The notes: generated by a model not told the origin, from the letters alone. Numbered from the stretch's first letter, positions 1 to 7,126 are shown. The stretch: DNA of 9,581 nt from Candidatus Dadabacteria bacterium (GCA_030632765.1 DAOVUC010000045.1:1-9581); one strand, 5' to 3'. Made by a program: numbers and translations.

Positions 1-845
1 CCTTTTATAACAAGGCCATTCAAGCTGACCCTAACTATGCCCCGGCATACGCCGGACTTGGAGAATTATACTCTTTCCAGGGTTTTTACCGCTATGAAGT
101 GAAAGATGATTATGAGAAATATTTTATCGATTCTTATAAGAATATGAAAAAGGCTCTAAGTATTAACCCCAATCTCGAGCCGGTTCAGCTCGCATTGGCT
201 TATACCTATCTTCATCTAAGCAACGAAAGAGAAGCAAGAGCCGCGGCGCAGGGAATTCTGTCCAAGAATCCTAATAATGCAGAGGCGCTTTTCATCTTAT
301 GGGCTGCGACGGGATCTAAGCCGAACAACCCAGAGATTAGGAAAGTTTTAGAATTAAATCCAAATTTTGTCCCGGCATTGGTAGGTCTCGGAACAGCTTA
401 TTACCAAAAGAGACGCTCTTTCAATCAAGCTGCCAACTATTACAGTAGAGCTGCGGAGATTGCACCTTCTCCGGAGCTTTATAATTATCTTGGAACTGCA
501 CTAACTTATCAGGGGTATTACTCACAAGCATTAGCGAAATTTCAAGAGGCTATTAAACTTGATCCGGACTATGCCCCTGCATATAGGAATATGGGTATTA
601 CATATTACTATATGAGCAGGTTCCAAGATTCTGTAGCTGCTGAACAAAGAGCTATAGCGCTAAATCCGAATAGCCCTGAAGCCTTTTTCTTCATTGCTCA
701 GAGCTATGATAAGGGAAATAACCGCGGGCAGGCCATAAGCTATTATAATCAATTCCTCAAACTGGTTGTAGGTCAAGATCAATACAAAAGCTATTCCTCT
801 ACAGCGAAACAGAGAATTGCTGTCCTGGGTGGTAAAAGTCAGTAA
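1..845 (+). CDS. TPR (tetratricopeptide repeat) protein, 5'-truncated by the window edge
   Basis: The reading frame is open from the left edge (first full codon at base 3) to the TAA ending at 845, giving 280 visible residues. It is built almost entirely of about seven 34-residue helical-hairpin repeats. The recurring turn signatures are ADPN, INPN, KNPN, LNPN, IAPS, LDPD and LNPN, and each is followed by a helix of the type PxYAPAYxxLGxxYxxxG. This is the canonical TPR pattern, a scaffold for protein-protein contacts. The GTG at 99 would be a possible start, but a clear TPR unit already lies upstream of it, so the gene starts outside the window. Such repeat arrays often form the C-terminal part of larger proteins (kinases, cyclases, secretion or envelope assembly factors), so the partner domain and the function cannot be told from here. 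No signal peptide or membrane segment is visible in this part. The TPR assignment is certain; the role is unknown. Confidence 0.93.
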   Translation, partial: FYNKAIQADPNYAPAYAGLGELYSFQGFYRYEVKDDYEKYFIDSYKNMKKALSINPNLEPVQLALAYTYLHLSNEREARAAAQGILSKNPNNAEALFILWAATGSKPNNPEIRKVLELNPNFVPALVGLGTAYYQKRRSFNQAANYYSRAAEIAPSPELYNYLGTALTYQGYYSQALAKFQEAIKLDPDYAPAYRNMGITYYYMSRFQDSVAAEQRAIALNPNSPEAFFFIAQSYDKGNNRGQAISYYNQFLKLVVGQDQYKSYSSTAKQRIAVLGGKSQ

Positions 846-881
846 ATAATTGCTTTATTTTGTGAAGAGTTCTTGCTAATC

Positions 882-885
882 GGAG
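882..885 (+). promoter_or_regulatory. Ribosome binding site for the small hypothetical gene
   Basis: GGAG ends five bases before the ATG at 891. It decides for that ATG over the in-frame TTG at 873, which has only a GAAGAG three bases upstream and would add six residues. Confidence 0.55.
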
Positions 886-890
886 CATTC

Positions 891-1226
891 ATGCAAAAAA
901 TAACGGATCAAGCCGAATTAATTGATTTGTCGTTTGCCATGGAATCAAGCGCTAGTCTATGGAATGTTATTTTTGAAGGGTTTGATCAGGAAGTAGTGCT
1001 TGTATCAAAATTCACAGGCAAAGAGCCGAGGGCGGTAAACACTCTTTATCGGTTTGGCATTTTGATATCCGAAAGGTATAAGGACTGCAAAGTAGAACCT
1101 AGAAATTCAGGGATTCAAATTAGCAAATCTCTTCCTGAGAATGATATAGCCTTGGTTAGCGAATGGACTGATCTCATGGAGAGTGTTCGTGAAGAGATGA
1201 ACAAATGCATGCCTAATGCACAGTAA
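891..1226 (+). CDS. Small soluble hypothetical protein (111 aa)
   Basis: I do not recognise this protein. From the ATG at 891 it encodes 111 residues, acidic overall, with no signal peptide and no membrane segment, so it is probably cytoplasmic. The sequence reads as alternating helices and strands: an N-terminal half rich in hydrophobic residues around FEGFDQEVVLVSKF, a middle basic stretch around RFGILISERYKDCK, and a C-terminal amphipathic helix (EWTDLMESVREEMNKCM). Two cysteines are present without a metal-site arrangement. It lies 45 bases after the TPR gene in the same direction and ends 19 bases before the convergent end of birA, so it may share a transcript with the TPR gene. An in-frame TTG at 873 is an alternative start with a poorer ribosome site. 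That it is a gene is supported by its ordinary amino-acid composition, the ribosome site and the tight fit between neighbours. Confidence 0.72.
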   Translation: MQKITDQAELIDLSFAMESSASLWNVIFEGFDQEVVLVSKFTGKEPRAVNTLYRFGILISERYKDCKVEPRNSGIQISKSLPENDIALVSEWTDLMESVREEMNKCMPNAQ

Positions 1227-1245
1227 AACTACTTATACACTGAAG

Positions 1246-2046
1246 TTAAATAGCCCTTACGTCTCCTGCAATTATCTTAGTTATTTCGCCGTTATCTGTT
1301 TTAACTAACAAATAACCTTTGTCATCAAGACCTAACGCTGTTCCCTCAAACTCCTGTTCTCCCTCTATACTAATCCGCACCCTTTTATTCAAATCTTCCC
1401 ATTTCTCTGTCCATTCTCTTAGAATAGGCGCCTTCCCCTTGTTGCTGAATATTTGATACCATTTTTCCAATTCAAGCAACAAATCGGCCGTAAATTTACC
1501 CCTGTCTATATCTTTGCCCAGATTCTCTTTAATCGATGTCGCAATTCTGGCTACTTTTCCCATTTCTCTATTAATAGAATCTCTGGACATATTTATATTT
1601 ACCCCGATTCCCAGTACGATAAAATCAACCATTTCTCTCTTGGAGCGCATTTCAGTCAGTACTCCGGCAACCTTCTTCCCGTCAATATGTATATCATTTG
1701 GCCATTTAATTTTTGTATCCAATACGCCGGTCCTCTCTATCGTCTCTTTAAGCGCTATTGAGGCAAGAAAAGTAAATAGTGTAGAATCCGAGGCCACAAT
1801 CTCCGGGCGGAAAAGGATTGAAATATATAAATTAGATCCTGCAGGAGATAACCACGTACGCTCTAGTCTCCCTTTTCCCTCTGTTTGTTTATCCGCTATT
1901 ACTACGGTTCCTTCAGAAGCTCCTTTTTCACCAAGCTCTATTAGTTCGGTATTCGTTGAACCCATCTCCTCTTGGTAATGGATCACTTTTCCAAGGCTCT
2001 GGGTTTTGAGTAAGCCGTTTAACTTTCTAATCATAGTGGATGTCAT
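1246..2046 (-). CDS. birA: Biotin--[acetyl-CoA-carboxylase] ligase (BirA, no DNA-binding domain)
   Basis: This enzyme activates biotin with ATP to biotinyl-5'-AMP and transfers it to a lysine of the biotin carboxyl carrier protein, which is needed for acetyl-CoA carboxylase in the cytoplasm. At 266 residues the class motifs appear in order: GSTNTEL (29-35), the biotin-adenylate loop QTEGKGRLERTW (54-65), KWPND (114-118), KKVAGVL (124-130, with the catalytic-region lysine), GIGVNIN (146-152), and a C-terminal SH3-like domain from about 222 ending in IAGDVRAI. The family's bifunctional members carry about 60 extra N-terminal residues with a winged helix; these are absent, so this is a group I ligase with no repressor role. 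The start at 2046 has AGAGGA seven bases upstream; a second Met at codon 5 lacks a comparable site. It is convergent with the small gene before it and divergent from the OB-fold gene. One oddity is glutamate at position 62, where the loop normally has glycine. Confidence 0.95.
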   Translation of the reverse strand: MTSTMIRKLNGLLKTQSLGKVIHYQEEMGSTNTELIELGEKGASEGTVVIADKQTEGKGRLERTWLSPAGSNLYISILFRPEIVASDSTLFTFLASIALKETIERTGVLDTKIKWPNDIHIDGKKVAGVLTEMRSKREMVDFIVLGIGVNINMSRDSINREMGKVARIATSIKENLGKDIDRGKFTADLLLELEKWYQIFSNKGKAPILREWTEKWEDLNKRVRISIEGEQEFEGTALGLDDKGYLLVKTDNGEITKIIAGDVRAI

Positions 2047-2053
2047 AACAGTA

Positions 2054-2059
2054 TCCTCT
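2054..2059 (-). promoter_or_regulatory. Ribosome binding site of birA
   Basis: On the minus strand AGAGGA lies seven bases before the ATG whose first base is 2046. It fixes that start rather than the internal Met four codons later. Confidence 0.6.
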
Positions 2060-2078
2060 GCTTCTTCTCTTATTTTCT

Positions 2079-2107
2079 ATTCTAACCGCTTGAAAAAAAT
2101 AATTGAA
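2079..2107 (-). promoter_or_regulatory. Possible sigma-70-type promoter of birA
   Basis: On the minus strand TTCAAT (2102-2107) and TAGAAT (2079-2084) are separated by exactly 17 bases. The -10 box matches the consensus at five of six positions, the -35 box at three. Transcription would begin near 2072 and give a leader of about 25 bases. The region is AT-rich, so chance matches are common. Confidence 0.33.
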
Positions 2108-2133
2108 CTGAATTGTATGGATTTTGAATTGAG

Positions 2134-2162
2134 CTGGTAAATGGGAGATTAATGCTTATACT
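2134..2162 (+). promoter_or_regulatory. Possible promoter of the OB-fold gene
   Basis: TATACT at 2157-2162 is a good -10 box. At 17 bases upstream the best -35 match is CTGGTA (2134-2139), three of six positions, so this is weak. It lies in the divergent gap between birA and the plus-strand gene, where a promoter for each direction is expected. Confidence 0.28.
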
Positions 2163-2208
2163 TCTAACCCAGTAAATTGTTGCCAAATATAAAGAGAAAA
2201 AGGGTCAT

Positions 2209-2616
2209 ATGATAAATAAAATTATTCTTCTTTCACTTCTGGTTGTTTTTTGTTCATTCCCGCTGATTGATAGCTCAGGCGAGGAGGTGAGTTCTGCTGG
2301 CGATTCTGATGAATTTGTGGAGGTTACAATTAAAGAGCTCGTTTCAAATCCCAAGACCTATAATGGTCAGAGGGTAATGCTCGATGGGTTTGTAGACAAG
2401 GTTGAATATACAAAATCCAGCAAGGGAGAGCCGTTTACGTTCTTTAGAATGAATGACGGTAATGATAATGAAGTTAGAGTCTATTATGAAGATGAGCATC
2501 TGTCCTTATCAAAGGGAGATAAAGTAAAAATCAAAGGGCGGTATAAAAAGGAAAAAAAGTATCTCCTCTATAAGATTAAAAATGTAATCAAGGCAAGAAC
2601 CGTTGAGAAGTCATAG
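2209..2616 (+). CDS. Small exported OB-fold protein (135 aa)
   Basis: The N-terminus is a Sec-type signal: a lysine, then a hydrophobic core (residues 5-19) and a polar region with likely cleavage around residues 22-25. Cys15 sits in LVVFC, which is not an acceptable lipobox because Phe is at -1, so I expect a soluble periplasmic protein. After an acidic serine-rich linker comes a domain of about 95 residues with the look of an OB fold: VTIKELVSNPKTYNGQRV, then VMLDGFVDKV, FTFFRMNDG, NEVRVYYED, and KGDKVKIKGRYKK ending in YKIKNVIKA. The order of strands and the KGDKVKIKGRY strand are typical of small tRNA_anti-like or BOF-type secreted OB proteins. The ligand is unknown. AGGG (2201-2204) lies four bases before the ATG. 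It is divergent from birA and 99 bases upstream of the YdbH-like gene. Expression together with that gene is possible, but the gap is long and no link is shown. Confidence 0.8.
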   Translation: MINKIILLSLLVVFCSFPLIDSSGEEVSSAGDSDEFVEVTIKELVSNPKTYNGQRVMLDGFVDKVEYTKSSKGEPFTFFRMNDGNDNEVRVYYEDEHLSLSKGDKVKIKGRYKKEKKYLLYKIKNVIKARTVEKS

Positions 2617-2657
2617 TATTGATGACCATTATTTATAAGGCTAAATCACTAAAACAG

Positions 2658-2706
2658 TTGAATCTTCAAATTTTCTTCTTTAAAAACCGTTAAATAATAA
2701 TATACT
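2658..2706 (+). promoter_or_regulatory. Candidate promoter region of the YdbH-like gene
   Basis: TTGAAT (2658-2663) is followed 17 bases later by TAAAAA (2681-2686), four of six consensus positions in each box. A better -10-like TATACT lies at 2701-2706 but has no -35 partner; used alone, it would start transcription almost at the ATG at 2716. Either choice gives a very short or absent leader. Confidence 0.3.
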
Positions 2707-2715
2707 ATCTTTTGT

Positions 2716-5700
2716 ATGACCCTCCTTGGCAGTGGTTTAAGAAAATTCCTCATTCTGGCAGTAATAATAATATGCGCTGTATTGATCGCTCTAAACATTG
2801 TTTTAAACATTAAATTAAGAGCCGATATCCCAACTTTTATTGAGAAGCTCTCAAGCGAGAGCGGCTACCTGATTGGGGTTGAGAAGATTGCTTTGGATCC
2901 CTTCTTCAGATTACAGTTAGATAAAGTAACCGTCGTTGATCCGGCTTCAGATACAAAAGATGTATTGGATATAGATAGGGTAACAGTAGAGCCGCTTCTT
3001 GTCTCCTCCCTTATTAACCAAAAAATCAAACTTGGTGAGATAGTTTTAAATAGCCCTTCCTTTCAATCAGGTGAGGAGAACATGAATAATCTCATTGATT
3101 TTATTAAATCCCAAAGAGAAGAAAGGAAAGAAGACGAGCCTTCCTTGGTTGAATTTGGTCTGATTAAAATACTAAATGGAAATTTTCACATTACACCTGA
3201 ATTCTTGCTTTCGTGTCCTAATTTTAGTATTGAGTTTGCTGATGAAAGGGTCTTTGCAAGCCGGGAGATTAAAGTTAATGGCAATATCGGTTTTCTGCAA
3301 AAAAAATTAGCCGTAAATGGCTCTATACTTGTGTCTTCTGAGAAAACAACTGGAGATCTTAAGCTGCAGATCGATAAAATAAAAGCCGCGCATATTTCAT
3401 CATTAATTGACGGAGCGGATCAATTAAATGCAGTATCAGAATTGAGTTTTGAGATTTCTGACTTAATTCACGCAAGTGGACAATTAACATTTAATTCTAA
3501 CAAGGGAAGATATCTTAAAAGTCCGCTTGCAACATTTAACTACGATTTGAAATATGATAAGTCAAAAGATACGGCTAACTTAAATTCTTTTGATTTTGAA
3601 GTAAGTCGTATTCTTAAAGGCTCATTTTCAGGTGATATTGAGAAGGTTACGGATGACGTCATCTTCAATCTCACCGGCAGTACTGAGACACTTAATATAA
3701 ATGACTTTATGGCTAAGATGCTCGATGATAAAAGCGATATTCTTTCTGGCGAGCTCAATACTAAAAATTTAAAAATAACCGGCTCAAAGTCCGGAGATGA
3801 TATTAAATTAAGCGGCGATGCAATATTAAGCGACCTCAACTATAATCCTGAAAAAGAAGATACTCCCTCGGTCAACAATCTGGAGTGCAAATTAAATTTT
3901 AAACAAAATCTAAATATCTCAAGCAGCTTTTCTCTTTCATCTCTTGGAAAGTGTTCTGCAGAAAAATTCTTCTGGGACAAGAGCGGTGAAATAAGGGATA
4001 TAACTGCGAATGCTGATATAAACTCTAAAAACAATTGGACCGATAACAAAATCTCCTTATCAAATTTAAACAGCAAATTTATGGATGGCAACGCCCGAGG
4101 CAGTTTGAATTTTATCTTGTCAAATGGCTTTGGGGGGGGGATTACAAAGATTAGTGGTAATATTGAAGGTCAGAATTTAAATCTACAAAAGACTCCTAAA
4201 ACAATCATCCCTGCAAATATAGAAGGAGATGCCCAAAGTGCTATAGCAAAGTTTGAAGGTGGGGATAGTAATTATAAAGCCGATATATCGCTTACAGTTA
4301 ATAATTTTATCCTTAAATCCAACAAGGGTAGAGAGTTTCGGGTCTCCCAATTTCAGACAAGCGACTTAATAGATTTTGAGTATGTATCTGCAAATATTGA
4401 AAAGGAGGGGTCCCCAACTTCGACTGAAGAGAAAATTGTTATTAATGGCAAAGGTGTGTCATATCAAAAATTATCATTTGAAGAATATTATATCGGCAAA
4501 GGAAATGTAGAAGAGTTAGCATTCTTGTTAGACCTTACTCAAGATAGATGGAAACTAAATATGTCATCAAATGGTTCTGACTTCAATATTGTGGGTTATG
4601 ATGTATCACTTAAAGAATTTAAGGAAAGTCTTAGTATTGAAAATAGTGGAAGAGATGGGTTTAAGGGGAAGGTTGACGGAACTGGCGGCAGATATAAGAG
4701 TGTGGATTTCCCCAAACTCTCTTGGGATTACAATCTTAAGAACGATTTTATAGATGTTTCAAATCTTAGCGCCCTGCTCAGCACATTGGGAGAATTTAAA
4801 ACGGATAACCTCTATATCAATATGGGAGAGCAGGTTGGTGGATATCCTTATAGGATAGAGTTTATTGACGGCACATTTGTAGGATTTGAGGATAAGCTCA
4901 GATCCGAGGGTATTGAGGGGAACTTTATTATCAATCGACCTGGTACCACTAATCAAGAATGGGACGGCACGGTTAGGGTTAAAAAGACCAGGGTTTTATC
5001 TGCTGTTATAGATAATATTTCTAACAATATTACTCCCTCTCCCGGTGGAATTAATCTAGAAAATATAACCGGTGAGTTTTTAGGCGGAGAGGTAAGCGGA
5101 AACATTGATATTGATACCACCAAGTCCCCTTCGGGAATAGATGCGGATTTAAAACTCTTGCACGCCTCCATAGACTCAGATGGTCTAAGTATTAAACTAA
5201 ATGAATCCGATCTCCATTTTTCAGGAACCCTGCCCAATAGCTCGTTGCCTGAGGGAATGGGCAATTTAGAATTTAAAAATCTCATTATGGAAAAAGAAGG
5301 CGTAACTTCCACACTACATGCAAATATTAAGACCAGGGCGGTTGCTGAAACCTTATACATAGAACAAGGGTTTATAAAAGGTAACAGCAATCAGGAGATA
5401 GGGTTTTCAGGAGAGATGAATAACTCCCTTAACGAAAATAGAACATTGAAGATCAATATCCCAGAGGTGGATGTATCAGACGTTATCGGGGTTTTCTCCC
5501 CGTTTATCCCTATGGAATTCAGAAATGCCAAGGCTAATGGATATGCCGGCCTGGACCTTGTTTTCCATAACTTTCTTTATCCACAGGGCAGATGGAGCGG
5601 CAAGTTGAGCTTAAGGAACGGCTCCCTTGTAGGAGATTACGCGGGTGCACTGCTGTCCATTAAGGATGTAGATGGAACTATAACCCTAAAGGATGAGGTT

Positions 5701-6447
5701 AGCTCGGAGAATCCTCTAGCATCACTCATGGGTGAGCATTTAAACTTGAGTAAAAGCATATATAAAAAGTTCCTAAGGTCTTTTAAAGAGGTCAATCTGG
5801 AGGCAGATTTGGATTTTCTCAATATTAAAGAGATTGAATACGGGATCCTAAAGTTCGAAGATGTAGAAGTTGCGCTCGAGGTGGATAGGCAAAAGTTAAA
5901 CCTAAGAAGACTTATTTCTAAATTCTTTAGAGGTAATTTGTTTGGCGCGGGCTTATTAAAATTTAATGTAGACCAGAGTGAATACAATCTTTCCCTCTTG
6001 TTTGATGAGATCAGCCTTGAGGGTATCTCTGAGAAAATCTCACCAACTCAAGAATATATAACCGGTCGAGTAAACGGACTTATTTGGTTAACAGGTGAGG
6101 GGGCAGAGTTAGATACTATAGACGGGCCTTTTAAGTTCTGGTCCAAGAAATCGGGCAAAGAGTCTCGCAAAATCGGGAAGGCTCTTCTTGATAAGCTAGG
6201 GGCCAAGGAAAGGTTAATCTTAGGTTCTAATCGCGGATATGATAACGGTAATATTTCAGGTTATATTAATAGAGGTTTAATCACGTTTAAAGAGTTTGAT
6301 CTTTCAAATAGCATATTAGGGATAAAAAACTTGTCGATCCAGGCCGACCCTGTAAAAAACTCAATTTCAATTGCGCACCTTATTTCAGTAGCAAGGGAAA
6401 TAGCAAGACGATCGGAAACCGGAGGGCCTACGATTGAAACAAACTAA
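2716..6447 (+). CDS. ydbH: YdbH-like AsmA-superfamily intermembrane lipid-transport protein (1243 aa)
   Basis: A single N-terminal membrane helix (about residues 11-31, after GLRK) anchors a very long periplasmic region. That region consists almost wholly of short alternating beta strands with recurrent patterns such as LxxSNLNSKFMDGNARGSLNF, ITGEFLGGEVSGNIDID and VDGTITLKDEV, the hallmark of the AsmA/TamB/YdbH repeating beta-groove superfamily. The C-terminal part around YITGRVNGLIWLTGEGAELD and LGIKNLSIQADPVKNSISI resembles the YdbH C-terminal domain. Enterobacterial YdbH is about 880 residues and spans the periplasm to move phospholipids to the outer membrane with the lipoprotein YnbE; this one is about 40 percent longer. 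The next gene, 13 bases on, encodes the matching partner lipoprotein, which is the strongest support for YdbH over TamB, AsmA or YhdP. The ATG at 2716 has no Shine-Dalgarno sequence, and no better start lies nearby. A run of nine G at 4132-4140 encodes Gly473-475. The superfamily call is firm; the specific YdbH call rests on context. Confidence 0.85.
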   Translation: MTLLGSGLRKFLILAVIIICAVLIALNIVLNIKLRADIPTFIEKLSSESGYLIGVEKIALDPFFRLQLDKVTVVDPASDTKDVLDIDRVTVEPLLVSSLINQKIKLGEIVLNSPSFQSGEENMNNLIDFIKSQREERKEDEPSLVEFGLIKILNGNFHITPEFLLSCPNFSIEFADERVFASREIKVNGNIGFLQKKLAVNGSILVSSEKTTGDLKLQIDKIKAAHISSLIDGADQLNAVSELSFEISDLIHASGQLTFNSNKGRYLKSPLATFNYDLKYDKSKDTANLNSFDFEVSRILKGSFSGDIEKVTDDVIFNLTGSTETLNINDFMAKMLDDKSDILSGELNTKNLKITGSKSGDDIKLSGDAILSDLNYNPEKEDTPSVNNLECKLNFKQNLNISSSFSLSSLGKCSAEKFFWDKSGEIRDITANADINSKNNWTDNKISLSNLNSKFMDGNARGSLNFILSNGFGGGITKISGNIEGQNLNLQKTPKTIIPANIEGDAQSAIAKFEGGDSNYKADISLTVNNFILKSNKGREFRVSQFQTSDLIDFEYVSANIEKEGSPTSTEEKIVINGKGVSYQKLSFEEYYIGKGNVEELAFLLDLTQDRWKLNMSSNGSDFNIVGYDVSLKEFKESLSIENSGRDGFKGKVDGTGGRYKSVDFPKLSWDYNLKNDFIDVSNLSALLSTLGEFKTDNLYINMGEQVGGYPYRIEFIDGTFVGFEDKLRSEGIEGNFIINRPGTTNQEWDGTVRVKKTRVLSAVIDNISNNITPSPGGINLENITGEFLGGEVSGNIDIDTTKSPSGIDADLKLLHASIDSDGLSIKLNESDLHFSGTLPNSSLPEGMGNLEFKNLIMEKEGVTSTLHANIKTRAVAETLYIEQGFIKGNSNQEIGFSGEMNNSLNENRTLKINIPEVDVSDVIGVFSPFIPMEFRNAKANGYAGLDLVFHNFLYPQGRWSGKLSLRNGSLVGDYAGALLSIKDVDGTITLKDEVSSENPLASLMGEHLNLSKSIYKKFLRSFKEVNLEADLDFLNIKEIEYGILKFEDVEVALEVDRQKLNLRRLISKFFRGNLFGAGLLKFNVDQSEYNLSLLFDEISLEGISEKISPTQEYITGRVNGLIWLTGEGAELDTIDGPFKFWSKKSGKESRKIGKALLDKLGAKERLILGSNRGYDNGNISGYINRGLITFKEFDLSNSILGIKNLSIQADPVKNSISIAHLISVAREIARRSETGGPTIETN
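4132..4140 (+). repeat. Nine-G homopolymer tract inside the YdbH-like gene
   Basis: Nine consecutive G follow a T at 4131 and encode three glycines by GGG codons in an AT-rich gene whose other glycines mostly use GGA, GGC or GGT. Reading by hand, loss of one G leads to TAA and gain of one G to TAG within about 15 codons. The tract therefore acts as a potential on/off site, or is prone to sequencing error. Confidence 0.9.
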
Positions 6448-6448
6448 T

Positions 6449-6456
6449 AGAGGTGA
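6449..6456 (+). promoter_or_regulatory. Strong ribosome binding site of the DUF1318 lipoprotein gene
   Basis: AGAGGTGA lies four bases before the ATG at 6461. It decides for that ATG over the in-frame TTG at 6434, which would put nine polar residues before the lipoprotein signal and overlap the preceding gene. Confidence 0.7.
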
Positions 6457-6460
6457 AACT

Positions 6461-7126
6461 ATGGAAAGGATAGCAAAATATATGTTAAAGCCGTTTGTTC
6501 TTTTTATCTGTTTTTATTTAGTATCATGTGCGACTATCACAGTTAACGTTTATTTCCCGGCAGAAGAGGTAAGGGACGCGTATTCAAGCCTGGAAGAAGA
6601 ATTCTTAGAGCAGGACGCTGATGATGGGTCTAATTCCGAGCAAACTCCGGATACCCAAACAGTACAGCCTACCCCTAAGCCGCAGAGCCGTAATATATAT
6701 CCCGATGAGCCTGTAATATCTGAGAAAAAGGTTGTAGTAATTAAGAGAAAAATATCACTTGATTTCAGTAACTATGCCTGGGCTCAGGGAAATATCTCTC
6801 AGCAAATTGCTAAGAAAATCAGAGGTATGCCCGAGGTCATAAGTGCCTATAAAAGCAGAGCCAAACGCCAGGATGTAATAGACCCGTTACTCTCACAGAA
6901 AAAAGTCGTAGAAGGCACTCAGGGGCTTCTGGTTAAAAAGGGTTCTCTCACAGCTGCGGAGACAAAAGCGTTTAACGCTGAGAATGCTGATAGAAAAACA
7001 ATTATTCAAGGTATGGCAAGGGCTATTGTGGAGATAAACAACCTGGATCCTACTCCTGAGAATATCGATAAAGTTCGTCCTGAAGCAGCAAGACAGTTTG
7101 CCAATTTCAGGAGAAGTGAGGGATAA
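6461..7126 (+). CDS. Lipoprotein with YnbE-like strand fused to a YdbL-like DUF1318 domain (221 aa)
   Basis: The signal peptide (residues 1-22) ends in the lipobox LVSC, so Cys23 is lipidated; Ala at +2 suggests outer-membrane sorting. Immediately after it, ATITVNVYFPAEEV resembles the strand of YnbE (ITINMNVKI in E. coli), which pairs with the end of YdbH. Residues about 50-90 form an acidic, Pro/Thr/Gln-rich linker. From about 108 the protein matches DUF1318 (YdbL family): a helical start GNISQQIAKKI, the segment QGLLVKKGSLTAAE, and the family signature ENADR (174-178) in FNAENADRKTIIQ. Known YdbL is a separate periplasmic protein that affects YnbE assembly; here both parts share one chain. 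The usual tryptophan-containing C-terminal tail of the family is missing; the protein ends in FANFRRSEG. The gene follows the YdbH-like gene by 13 bases and is followed by a strong terminator, so the two form an operon. Residues 104-109 (NYAWAQ) look like an old signal-peptidase site. Confidence 0.85.
   Translation: MERIAKYMLKPFVLFICFYLVSCATITVNVYFPAEEVRDAYSSLEEEFLEQDADDGSNSEQTPDTQTVQPTPKPQSRNIYPDEPVISEKKVVVIKRKISLDFSNYAWAQGNISQQIAKKIRGMPEVISAYKSRAKRQDVIDPLLSQKKVVEGTQGLLVKKGSLTAAETKAFNAENADRKTIIQGMARAIVEINNLDPTPENIDKVRPEAARQFANFRRSEG

Noticed and set aside
99..101. GTG as the start of the TPR gene
   Set aside because: The same frame is open to the left edge and encodes another TPR unit before this codon, so the gene starts outside the window.
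31..586. Near-identical DNA segments at about 31-50 and 567-586
   Set aside because: Both encode the PxYAPAY part of separate TPR units in the same gene, so this is protein repeat structure and not a mobile or regulatory repeat.
1453..1978. Two plus-strand open frames (1453-1761 and 1514-1978) inside birA
   Set aside because: They lie wholly antisense to birA, whose frame carries every family motif. Their translations are low-complexity Ser/Ile/Pro-rich shadows with no ribosome site.
3540..5987. Several minus-strand open frames (for example 3540-3839, 4953-5390, 5637-5987) and a short plus frame at 4571-4753 within the YdbH-like gene
   Set aside because: They are shadows of the 1243-residue frame, Ser/Leu-rich as expected for the antisense of beta-rich coding sequence, with no motifs or spacing of their own.
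6434..6436. TTG as the start of the DUF1318 lipoprotein
   Set aside because: It overlaps the preceding gene and puts polar residues ahead of the signal peptide. A strong Shine-Dalgarno sequence sits before the ATG at 6461.
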